Shown here: positions 48,438 to 57,623 of the stretch, one piece after another
Position numbering within the stretch: position 1 is the stretch's first letter
How the letters are laid out: each line of letters opens with the position of its first letter
Source of the DNA: Phragmites australis
Taxonomy: Eukaryota; Streptophyta; Magnoliopsida; Poales; Poaceae
DNA length: 64,000 nt
Assembly: GCF_958298935.1 (NCBI RefSeq)
Contig: NC_084928.1
Coordinates: 23,095,501-23,159,500 of the forward strand
Direction of reading: 5' to 3'
The notes under the pieces: model-generated
Told to the model about the DNA's origin: nothing
Database searches by the model: none
Seen by the model: the letters and a program-made list of their open reading frames with translations, nothing else
Position numbers and translations under genes: made by a program

Positions 48438-48526
48438 TGACCACCAGCAGAAACAGAAGTTGATACCTTCACTATTTCATCTTGTATCAATTCAATTCCT
48501 TTATTTAATTTCTTGTGACATATTAT

Positions 48527-49953
48527 ATGATTAGTAAAAGTGGAAGTGGCCTTGGGAAGAGATTGAAAAAGCTTGTGGCCAGTCGGGGCAAGAGTAAGAA
48601 AAGATTAGTGGAATCTAATTCAGAGGATGATCGTCAGGACTCCGATTTGATGCCACCTTAAGACATCAGTGAGCAAACCTCATCTTTTGCTGGTAATATT
48701 GATATAGAAAATCCTGAAATTTAATTGAGTACACAAGAGCTAGAAATATTTATCAATATGTTGTAGATAATGATGCATCTCAACCACATTTTCACACCAT
48801 GGTCCAACAAGATGTCTTCTATGGTCATATTCTAATTAAGAACGATTTTGAACAAAAATGGATATATTGGGCCTATGTGAGAAGTCAGCCTAGCATGGAT
48901 GGTTTAGCTGATATATTTCATGAGCTAAGTTTATATGAGTTAGTGAGTTTCAAATGTAATTGGAATGCCACTGTCATCACGCGGTTCTATACAACAGTTG
49001 AGATTTCTCATGAATCTCAAAAAAATGAGTGGATGGTAGGAACAAGAAAATTTGAAGCTTCATTTAAGGATTTTGCAAATGCCATAAGAACCCCCTATGA
49101 TATTGTTTATGGCACCATTTATATAAATGATGAAGCTTGTTTGGCTAAAAATGTGTGGAGTGCCTTCTATGAGCCACAAGAGGCTGTTCCTAGAGTCATA
49201 CTTGGGACAGTGATTGGATTGAAGGTATTATCCGTTACAATTAATAAAATTGTGAGAGCCACTTTTTCTTCAAAAAAAGTGGAAACAGTGATGCTATTCG
49301 GGATCACTACTGGAATATTATTAATCATACCATGAACAGGAGGAAAATCAATGTGATTAAGTACATTCTGAAGGCCATTGATGATATCATAGTGATCGTA
49401 ACTCCAAACCTTTATTTTGCTCCATTTATAATATCTCTTGTTCTCATGAAGACAAACTTTCGGTATGCATGTTGTGATATTAAACATATGGGATACAAGC
49501 CGTTCAAAGTTAATCCTCGTATTCTGAATAGAGGTCAGGGAGGTCAGGATATTCTTGCAGCTCAGGGAGGTTAGGATGAGAAACCTCAGCATTATGTTCC
49601 TCCTCAAGCTCAGCCAGCTCTAGAGCCAGTTCCTCCTCAGTGGGCACCTCCAGCTGGTTTCTTCAATCCCTATATGGCATCCATTCAGCAGGGCTTTCAA
49701 CAGAGTTTGGATTCTTTCCAAGCTAGTTTTCAGCAGAACTTTCATCAGCTTATGATGTTAGAACTCCAATCTAGTCGTCTATCCATATCTCTGGCTCGTG
49801 AGGACATGGCCGCTCTCAATACTCAGAACCAAGAACTGAATGCAATGTTTCACAACCTCTCTTGGACAACAGCGACTTGATGATTAGTTCACTGCCTTCT
49901 TCGATCATTTCTACAGCATCTATCCTCCTCCTCCTCCTCCTCAGGATGACTAG
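48527..49953 (+). pseudogene. Element B extra ORF, homologous to the 736-aa ORF of element A
   Basis: It starts at ATG 48527 with a basic N-terminus (GLGKRLKKLVASRGKSKK), comparable to the Lys-rich start of the element A ORF, then stops near 48659 and reopens in other frames. The middle part (48799-49335) contains a FYTTVEI block aligned with FYATVWI of element A, followed by similarly spaced hydrophobic residues. The end is Gln/Pro-rich with a CTC (Pro/Leu) run near 49924 and stops at 49953. Function is unknown. Position is that of the Sirevirus envelope-like ORF, but no membrane segment is apparent. Broken by at least two stops. Confidence 0.7.
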
Positions 49954-50482
49954 GCCTTTTGGTATTTGATGCCAAATGGGGAGAAGTTGGAAGAAGTGAA
50001 GAAGCTATCTTATAGTGCATCCTTGTTTCTTTAAGCATTGTAATGAACTATGTTTGCATCTTTACATATTTTGGTTGAGAACTATATGATGAACTATGTT
50101 CATTTGCTTATCTATATGTTTTAACTTTGTTGGATGTCTCGAGAAAAATGTTCTTAAGTGATATATTGGATTTTAGTGATCTTATTGATTATATTGATCA
50201 TATCTCTTTCCTCGGATCCATATATATAAGGTAAACTCCATCAAAATTCTTTTTTAATCTATAACTTGTGCTATTTTTCTTCTCTTTAATCTTATGGGCA
50301 CATGTGTAGGGTGAGCTTACCTTAACATGATTTTTTATAGCAAATTATCTTTATTTAACTTCATTCTTGCTATAGAAACTCACCTTTGAGTCTTCTTTTT
50401 CCTAATGGCTAAAAGTGGGCTCAAAACTTAAACCACATCATTTCTTAGTGTTATTGTCATAAGTTACCAAAAATGAGGAGAT
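49954..50482 (+). other. Element B 3' untranslated region with polypurine tracts
   Basis: Purine-rich blocks AAATGGGGAGAAG (about 49974) and AAAAATGAGGAGAT (50469-50482) are the counterparts of the repeated polypurine tracts of element A. The second directly abuts the LTR and would prime plus-strand DNA synthesis. No ORF. Confidence 0.65.
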
Positions 50483-52173
50483 TGAAGCATCTAGGCCCCT
50501 AATTCGTGTTTTGGTAATTAATAACAATATGTCTTTTGTGGACTAACATGTTTGAATAAGTTATGAAAATGTTAGTCACAAAGATGTTGTGGAGCTAGAA
50601 AATGCATGAGTGAAAAACATGAAGAATGGCTAGCTCAAGGAAAAGATATAATTATATGGCATTTTCTTTTGCTGGTCAAAAGGAGATTACAGAAGAGAAT
50701 TTGACCGGACTGATAGGATAAGTGTCGTACTATAAAGATGGGTTGATGTGAGTCTGCTGGAGGTATCTATAGTGCCACAATTGCTCAAACTTGTATTTCA
50801 TATAGAGTGGAAAATTTAGTTTGAGAGAAGCTAAGGAAATTCTCATCTTTGGGATGTTTTTGAGTTCTGGCTGTTTGACCGCTAGAGAAGCTGGTCTGAT
50901 CGGTGTATAAAATCTCCTCAATGTTGAGTAGAACCCAGTCCCGGTCTGACCGCTGGAGAAGTCGATCTGATCGCTGTATAAAACCTCCTCGATGCTGAGT
51001 AGAACCCAGTCCCGATCTGACCGCCGGAGAAGCCGGTCTGACCGCCGGAGAAGCCGGTCTGACCGCTGTATAAAATCTCCTCGATGCTGAGTAGAACCTA
51101 GTCCCAATCTGACCGAAGGTTGTGCCGGTCTGACCTCCAAACGACATGAGGGATTTGGATCCTCTGGTCTGACTAGCGGTCTGACCGCCAGCTTGGCCGT
51201 TCTAACCGCCCTGGGAACATTGAGTTTTGGCACTCTGTTCCCTGCTCGCGGTCTGACTGTGAGGGGTCACGGTCTGACCACCGGTCGTGTGTCAGGGTCA
51301 TCATGACACTTTCTATAGCCGTTGTAAAGGCAGCTGTCCGACCACCAAGTGACCTGCGGTCAGACCGCCAGAGTCGCAGAGCTGTCTTTTCAACAGCAAC
51401 GGCTACTTTCTTGAGTGTGGGCTATAAATAAGAGCTTGGCTGGTTCAAGGAACCTAAGCTAGCATTTCATTACAACCCTTTGAGCTCTTGCCTTCCTCCT
51501 CTCCCTCTTTTGGCTTAGTGATAGCATCTTTGAGAGTGTGAGAGTATCTAGTGCATAATTTTCAAGAGTTTGAGCATTGAGGCACTAGTGATCCTTCAAG
51601 CAAGCTTCATCAACTTGTTACTCTTGGAGGCTGCTGCCTTCTAGATGGCTTGGAGGTTGTCGCGCTATTGAGCCCTTCAAAGAAGATTGTGAAGGATCCA
51701 CGACTGTGATTGTGAGAGGCTTGAGCATGCCTTGCCAGAGCGGCAAAGTGAGTGCTACACTAGTGGAATCGAGGTATTGAATAGTTCTTGTTCTATTCCG
51801 GCTTAAGATCAAGTTGCTCGGTGTGAGCCCTTTCTCATGTGAGAATTGGATACTTGATAGAGAAGTGGTTTGAAACTTGAACTCACCTCAATTTGGATTA
51901 GGGGTGATCGGCAAATCACCAATACCACGGGATAAATTTTGTGTGTCATCTGTTAAGCAATTTACTTTCATGCAATTTAGTTTATGCAATTTATCTTCCT
52001 GTAATATAAATTGCTGCATGTCACACTAGGATTGCAAACCTTGACATAGCTCTTAGTTGTTTTCATATTGCTCTAGTGATGCTTAGTTTACTTTTGCAAG
52101 TTTCATTGATCGCTTAGCAATTAGTTTAAAACCCGCATATTCACCCCCTCTAGTCAGTATCCTAGATCCTACA
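50483..52173 (+). repeat. 3' LTR of element B (1691 bp)
   Basis: It begins TGAAGCATCTAGGCCCC, right after the polypurine tract, and ends CCTAGATCCTACA, preceded by TATTCACCCCCTCTAG, a typical Sirevirus LTR end. The TATA box TATAAATA is at 51423-51430. Upstream lies palindrome array 2 (about 50890-51375). The start matches the element A LTR start TGTAGCATCTAGGCCCC, showing relationship despite different bodies. Confidence 0.85.
50890..51375 (+). repeat. Palindrome array 2 of element B, with 71-bp tandem repeats
   Basis: Many GGTCTGACCGCC-type copies are present, with full palindromes at 51176-51188 (GCGGTCTGACCGC) and 51356-51368 (centre A). Units beginning GTATAAAA at about 50905, 50976 and 51068 repeat with periods of 71 and 92 bp; the 21-bp difference is an extra GCCGGTCTGACCG segment. 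The array ends about 50 bp upstream of the TATA box. Confidence 0.8.
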
Positions 52174-52530
52174 CCTGGGGGTTGCATTTCTTCGATAGCT
52201 TTGATCTTGTCGGGATTAACCTTGATTCCCCAGTATGACACTGAACACACACTTCTCTGAGTTAAGCATGACTCTGTGCTTGCATAGAATGTTGAAGGTC
52301 TCTTGTAAGTTGGAGATATGATCTTTCTTCTTTTTAGTCTTGATGACAAGATCATCGACATAGGCTTTGACATTTCACCCAATCTGGCCGTGAAGATTTA
52401 TCTGCATGCCCCGTTGATAGGTGGCGACAGCGTTCTTCAATCCAAAGGGCATTTTAACGTAACAAAATACTCTAACGATGATTACTGGATAACTACCATA
52501 TACAGGCATCCTAGGGTTTTCCGCAATTCT
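52174..52530 (-). pseudogene. Ty3/gypsy reverse transcriptase fragment
   Basis: The minus strand carries KAYVDDLVIKTKKK (about 52320-52365), with the RT catalytic YVDD, then a CKHRVMLN block and NPDKIKAIEEMQPP (about 52180-52215), the gypsy RT segment beyond the active site. It contains stops and is cut at 52173 by the element B LTR end, so element B probably inserted into this older gypsy element. Confidence 0.75.
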
Positions 52531-53242
52531 CAAGGCGTATCTCTATTTTCGGGAACGGAATCCCTGGATGAAAGGAAACAACTTGTAGGTACCCAAGGTA
52601 TGTAGTAAATAGGGAAGTTTATCTAAGTATGAGAAGAATGACTCCAGAGGACGTATGGTGCTACTTATATATACAGAGTCTCAGGCCCTTGCTGAGGACA
52701 AGCCATTAGAAGTTGCATAAATTGAACAAGTCAATAACAGCCAGAAGACACCTGAAGCCGAGCAAGGAAGTCACCGACTAGATTTATATTCATCTAGGCT
52801 AGCCACACCTACTTGTATTAGGTTCAAATCAATACAAGATAGACATGAAAAAGGGTTATTATTCTCAGGGAGGCTCGAACCTGTATAAAAAACCCAATGT
52901 GTTCTCCTATGATTCGTCTACTCAAATCATCCTCTATTTATTTTACAAATTCGTAAGATCGGCGGTTCACCAATTATCAGTAGCTGGCATCGTCCGTGGG
53001 GATATGACAATAGGCATTGAAGAGTCTACACAGAACATGCCATTAGCTTTGGCCAAGCCTTCGCTGAGAATCGGTTTCTCGGATGAGGCTTTGACAACTT
53101 TGCCCCGCTTCCCGGCAAACCGGTGATTGATCAGGTGAATTTTGACAAAGAACTTTCTGGCGACGATTGAAGCGATTAGGTAAGTCATTTTATGGATCAA
53201 TGCACCAAAGATTACGGCCTAGAGTTCGAACCACTCGGCTGC
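52531..53242 (+). mobile_element. Gypsy LTR 3' end and primer-binding region remnant
   Basis: At about 52986-53003 the plus strand reads TGGCATCGTCCGTGGGGA, a one- or two-base variant of the TGGCGCCGTCTGTGGGGA string found right after the 5' LTR in many plant gypsy elements. The upstream 350 bp would then be its LTR tail. Orientation is opposite to the RT fragment at 52174-52530, so at least two gypsy relics are present. It is cut at 53243 by element A. Confidence 0.5.
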
Positions 53243-55006
53243 TGAAAGGATCGAATAGCCCAAGAGGGGGGGGGGTGAATTGGGATATTAATTTTGTTTT
53301 AATTAACTACTGCTTGACCAAATAAAACTTATAAGAAACGCAAGTAAGGAATTTTAACTAGCACAAGATAGCTAACCACGCAAGAATTAACTAAGAAAGA
53401 CAATTCCTAAGAAGAACTTGCAATAATAACAAAGCTCAAAATAAGATGCAAGAAAGTAAAGAGTTGGAGAAGACAACACCGATTTTTTTCCGAGGTTTCG
53501 AGAAGTTGGCACTTCCCCCTAGTCCTCGTTGGAGCATCCACCAAGGATGTCGCTCCCCCTTGAGTCACCAAGGCTCAAGTGCTCCCTCTTGATTACCCCT
53601 TCTCCATCTCCGGATTGGCGGGTATCAAACCAAGTACATCCTCTTTTTCCGGGGCTCCCACAATTGCTCCAAGAGCTCACCGAGAAATCCTCCGATCACC
53701 AAGACCGTCTAGGTGTTGCCAACCACCAAGAGTAACAAGCCTCAAGCTTCACTTGACAAAGACCAAGCCTAGACAACAGCTAGATGCATACTTGTTACTC
53801 TCCAAGCACTCAAAGAAGTCCTTAATCCTCAACTAAGAACTTAAAATGGACACAAGTGCAACCTCTCTTGCCTCTAAATGACACACCAAGTGTATGAGCT
53901 GCTACAGGGTCGTAAGAGCAACTGTTGAAACCAACTGAGTGGGTATTTATAGCCTAGAGATCAAAAATTAGCCGTTGGCTAACCACTCTCATTTTACTGT
54001 AATCACCGGATAATCCGCTGGCTATATCCTTAAGATCACCGGATAGTCCGGTGGGTTCAAACCCAGAGCCAGCTGTCACTAGCCGTTGCACGGCAACATT
54101 TGTCCGGTGATAAACTCCGGTGAACAACAGTCAACACCGGATAATCCGGTGAGTACAACTCACCCGACCCTTCGAATTTCAGAACCTTCTGCAAGAAATA
54201 CTCCGGTGATATTTTTGCTAGCACCGGATAATCCGGTGAGTTCAATTTGTCTGAGTTTCTTCACAACATTTCTCCGGTGGTCTGCCAGCTAAGTCACCGG
54301 ATAGTCCTGTGAACGTAATTTTCCACTGTGGCCCGAAGCAATGCTCTCTGCAAGAAATAGTCCGGTGTTCATATTATGCATTCACCGGATAATCCGGTGG
54401 GTACAAAATTGTTTTTCTCCGAAAATTTTCTCTGCTGGAAAAGCTCCGGTGGTCACCGGACTTTCATCACCGGATATTCCGGTGTAACACTTCTGAAATT
54501 TTTCATATAATTCGGATGCCTCAATTAGTGTTTATCCGGTGAGTATTAGACATCCATCAGAGGATAATCCGGTGAATAAATGTTTTGTGAGTTTGTCCAA
54601 TTCAACTCTCTTTGAGCTCTAATTCCTTGACAGCTTCACCATGGACTTGTATGCTCTACCTAGTGCTAGAATTTAACAAGTGTGCATCATCTACGTCTAG
54701 ACTCACTAAGTCAAGCTACTACTTTTAGCCCCCCTTTATAGTACGGTCAAAAGACAAAAAGAAAAGGAGACCTATACTACTCTAAGTATCCTCCATCTCC
54801 TTTGTGACACTTAGAACTAGAAGATCCTTAGTCTTAAAGCATATGTCCTTTGATTGTCCATATAAGCACTTTAGGGACCAAGATTAACCAAATGTCATTG
54901 TATACTGAATTTTTGATTCCCTTCAAAACAAATTGTTAGTCACAGTAATATGGTTGTCATTAATCACCGAAACACTTACCACTTACCTAGGGGCCTAGAT
55001 GCTACA
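53243..55006 (-). repeat. 3' LTR of element A (1764 bp)
   Basis: In the element's sense it starts TGTAGCATCTAGGCCCC at 55006, immediately after the polypurine tract CCAAAAAGGGGGAGAT (55007-55022). It ends at 53243 with CTATTCGATCCTTTCA, preceded by a CACCCCCCCCC run. The TATA box GGCTATAAATACCC is at 53941-53954 (minus). Palindrome array 1 lies upstream of it in the element's sense. Confidence 0.88.
54004..54574 (-). repeat. Palindrome array 1 of element A, in the LTR
   Basis: About a dozen full or half sites are present. Exact CACCGGATAATCCGGTG lies at 54135-54151, 54222-54238 and 54383-54399; close variants are at 54004, 54037, about 54297 and about 54469; half sites CTCCGGTG lie between. 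Arms of 8 bp flank one central base. The nearest site is about 50 bp upstream of the TATA box in the element's sense. Confidence 0.88.
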
Positions 55007-55412
55007 ATCTCCCCCTTTTTGGTGATTGATGACAACACAAATAACAATAGAGATATGAATTTGAAGAGCAACCTATCATACTAGGCAAAAGAATGTATAA
55101 AGCAATAAAAGCGAGATAAAGCCTAGCGCTACAAAACTATCATGCTAGAATAGGTAGGAATTATGCGAGCATGAAAATAAACACAATGTGATGACAGGCG
55201 AAACACATCCATATACAGAGCCAGATAGCCTGTCATAACATCAAAATCAATCCATAAGATCCAACATTTCAAAACTAGCTACCCAAAAATCTAACCTCCC
55301 CCTGAATCAAAATCTCACTAGACCCCCCAGCTACTTTCTCTACCAACTCCCCCTATTACTAGACTCTCCCCCTTTGGCATCTAAGCACCAAAAAGAGAAA
55401 ACTAGGACATGA
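55007..55412 (-). other. Element A 3' untranslated region with repeated polypurine tracts
   Basis: On the minus strand, AGGGGGAG-type tracts occur at about 55009-55020, 55298-55308, 55349-55359 and 55366-55378. The one nearest the LTR is the functional primer site; the others are duplicates. Multiple polypurine tracts before the 3' LTR are a Sirevirus hallmark. Confidence 0.8.
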
Positions 55413-57623
55413 CTAAGCAGCCGGAGCTGGAGAAGATGGAGGACCCGATGCTGTCGAAGAAGGTGCCACGACGAACTGAGAACCGTCGGCCTCGGAGTCG
55501 GAGCTGGACGAACTGTGACCCGCAGCTGCTGTCGCCTCAACGATCTGATCCTGCACTGACTGAAGAGTAGCATCTGGAGCGTCAAGTGCTGGCTCAGCGA
55601 CTGAAGAAGGCACAACTGATAGCTGAGGGACATGAGGAGAGATGACTGGCTGCTGCTGCTCGGGGACTGTCGGCTGTGGAGTGTCCTCGAAGCTCAGAGG
55701 GCCAGTGGGTATAGGAGAAGTCAACGATGGTAACACTGGCCTCTGAGACATCCCAGCAGGCAGAGAGTACACTCCGGAGGCCAAGAGAGCTGACAGAGGG
55801 AAATCGGACCCTGGAGTACGCAAGAGTGCACTGACACTGCCTGGGAGATGACTCGGGGCAGGAGCCGAAGCAGGTGCTGGAGCTGGCAACTGAAGGCCCT
55901 GTGCCTGGAAAAGAACGGAGAACAATCTGGCGTTGTTCTCACGGTCTGCCTGAAGTGCTGCAAACATGGCCTGCTGCTGCTGCTGTAGTGACTGCATCAG
56001 TGCAAACTGCTGCTCCTCTCGGCGGCGAGCATCCTCCGCCTGAGCTGCCTGCTGCTGCTGCATCTGCCGAAGGATAAGAGTGATCTCCGAAGGCACTGCA
56101 GCAGAGGGCTCGGTGGTAGCTGTCTCAGTATCTGAGGAAGGAACTGAAGTCTGAGGCGCACCCTGAGTAGAACCACCAGCCTCAGCATCATGACGTCTCG
56201 GGAGTGGTGGAATGAACTCGATATCCTCCGAGTCACTATCGTCGTCTTCCAAGTCTATGAAGGCATGAGGTAGCTCTGCCTCGGCCTCTGCAAGGGCCTG
56301 GTCCTCAGCGGCAACTCTGTCTCGCTCCTCTGCTGGGATTTGCCACTGAGCCTGCGCCATAGCATGCTGTCCGCGACGTCTGTCCGTCGGAGCGCTAGGA
56401 ATATAGTCCGGGAATCGCTTCGGGGATCGCTGGTAGACGCCAAGATGCTCTGGATAATGAATCGAGCGAGCCAAAAAATATGAGATGAAATGCGCGAATG
56501 GCTGCTGTCTGCCCAGACCCTCTGCTATGTTATCCTCAATCTCACACAAGATGAGATCTAAAATGTCGAACTGCTGATGAGTGAGGATAGATAAGAGCAA
56601 CCACTGCTGGATACTGGTGATAGCCTCTGCGTTCCCGATCCTAGGCAACAGGCTGTGTCTGAGTGCAAAGTGAACTGCCCTCGCCTCCGGAGTCAGCATC
56701 TCTGGCAGTCTCAGTGAACCTGGAGGAAAGGGTGACCTGAACAACAGACGGATCTCGTCATCCGTCGGGAAAACGCCACCGGTCAGAGGACGACGAGGAG
56801 GATGAGCGTTCGGATGAACAACCTCATGCAAGAATCTGGTACTCTCCTGAAGCCTCAGAGCCTCGAGCATATCTGCCCGGTACAATTTGTAGACCTCTCC
56901 CTGAAACATGAACTGAATGAACGACCTGTCGGGAGCGATCCATACTGTCGCATAGAATATTCTGATCCAATCCCCAACATATCTGTCCACCTGAGTGAGG
57001 AGAGCGGTGAGACCGGGGAATGCATCAAAGTGTCGTCTCACATCTGCTCCCCCTGCAGCTGACTGCAAGTACTCCCATCTCAGCGTCCTGTGCTGGCTTA
57101 ACTGAACGCTCTTCCTGCCAAATGAGCGATAGAAGCTCTCCTGTACCACTGTCCAGAACCGGGGATCAATCCCCTCCTCTCTGACCTTAGGGAACCACTC
57201 CTCGACTGGTACGAATCTCAGCCTCTTGATCCTCGGACCCTTGCAGGACGTGAGATCAAGCAAACGGACCTCTCCCTGAGCTGGAGGCTGCTGCTCAGAC
57301 TGCTCGGACTGCTGCTGCTGTTCAGACTGCTCGGACTGCTCGGACTGCTGCTGCTGTGTCTCTACTGCCTCTAGCTCCTGGCGAACCCTCTTCCGGCCCC
57401 CTGACCGGCTGGAAGGCGTCGAACCTGACCTCCCGGAAGCACGAGTGCGGGTGGAACGGCGTGTAGGAGGGGTGGTCTCATCTCTGATCACAAAACCCTC
57501 CTGCCTGTTGTAGGCATCAACAGCAGCAAGCGCTCTGTCCCATTCCTTCTGAGTCTTTGACTTCTTCTGCTTCGGCTGCTCAATTGCCTTGCCCTTGCCC
57601 TTGTCACTGCGATTACGACCCAT
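55413..57623 (-). CDS. Extra ORF of element A between pol and 3' LTR, 736 aa
   Basis: Uninterrupted from ATG at 57623 to the stop at 55413. Residues 1-30 are Lys/Arg-rich (KGKGKAIEQPKQKKSKTQK), a possible nuclear signal. Residues 89-113 are Gln/Ser/Glu repeats. A probable folded part covers about 125-420 and includes the block FYATV (223-227) followed by a hydrophobic pattern, reminiscent of the FYANL block in Athila ORF1/plant retrotransposon gag-like proteins. A Glu/Asp-rich stretch near 470-490 precedes a Gln/Arg-rich probable coiled coil (about 535-580) and a Pro/Ser/Ala-rich tail. I see no signal peptide or transmembrane helix, so an envelope role is not supported by sequence. It lies on the same strand as gag-pol with its own upstream palindrome array. 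Function is unknown; a structural or regulatory role is inference. Confidence 0.85.
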   Translation of the reverse strand: MGRNRSDKGKGKAIEQPKQKKSKTQKEWDRALAAVDAYNRQEGFVIRDETTPPTRRSTRTRASGRSGSTPSSRSGGRKRVRQELEAVETQQQQSEQSEQSEQQQQSEQSEQQPPAQGEVRLLDLTSCKGPRIKRLRFVPVEEWFPKVREEGIDPRFWTVVQESFYRSFGRKSVQLSQHRTLRWEYLQSAAGGADVRRHFDAFPGLTALLTQVDRYVGDWIRIFYATVWIAPDRSFIQFMFQGEVYKLYRADMLEALRLQESTRFLHEVVHPNAHPPRRPLTGGVFPTDDEIRLLFRSPFPPGSLRLPEMLTPEARAVHFALRHSLLPRIGNAEAITSIQQWLLLSILTHQQFDILDLILCEIEDNIAEGLGRQQPFAHFISYFLARSIHYPEHLGVYQRSPKRFPDYIPSAPTDRRRGQHAMAQAQWQIPAEERDRVAAEDQALAEAEAELPHAFIDLEDDDSDSEDIEFIPPLPRRHDAEAGGSTQGAPQTSVPSSDTETATTEPSAAVPSEITLILRQMQQQQAAQAEDARRREEQQFALMQSLQQQQQAMFAALQADRENNARLFSVLFQAQGLQLPAPAPASAPAPSHLPGSVSALLRTPGSDFPLSALLASGVYSLPAGMSQRPVLPSLTSPIPTGPLSFEDTPQPTVPEQQQPVISPHVPQLSVVPSSVAEPALDAPDATLQSVQDQIVEATAAAGHSSSSSDSEADGSQFVVAPSSTASGPPSSPAPAA

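Larger units (their letters stand above)
47290..52173 (+). mobile_element. Sirevirus-like copia element B, 5'-truncated
   Basis: From left to right it holds the last part of RNase H (VPLLCDNESAMKIA near 47335-47380), a spacer with GCGGTCTGACCGC palindromes, a broken extra ORF (48527-49953), polypurine-like tracts, and a full 3' LTR (50483-52173). The layout mirrors element A at 53243-64000 but on the opposite strand. gag, protease, integrase and RT are absent, so the 5' part was lost or displaced at about 47290. The right LTR end abuts a gypsy RT fragment at 52174. Confidence 0.85.

Noticed and set aside
54004..54574. CRISPR-like array of short repeats
   Set aside because: Spacing is irregular, copies are degenerate and half sites are mixed in; they lie in an LTR of a plant retroelement.
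55413..57623. Calling the extra ORF an envelope gene
   Set aside because: Position alone suggests it; no signal peptide, membrane helix or cleavage site is visible.
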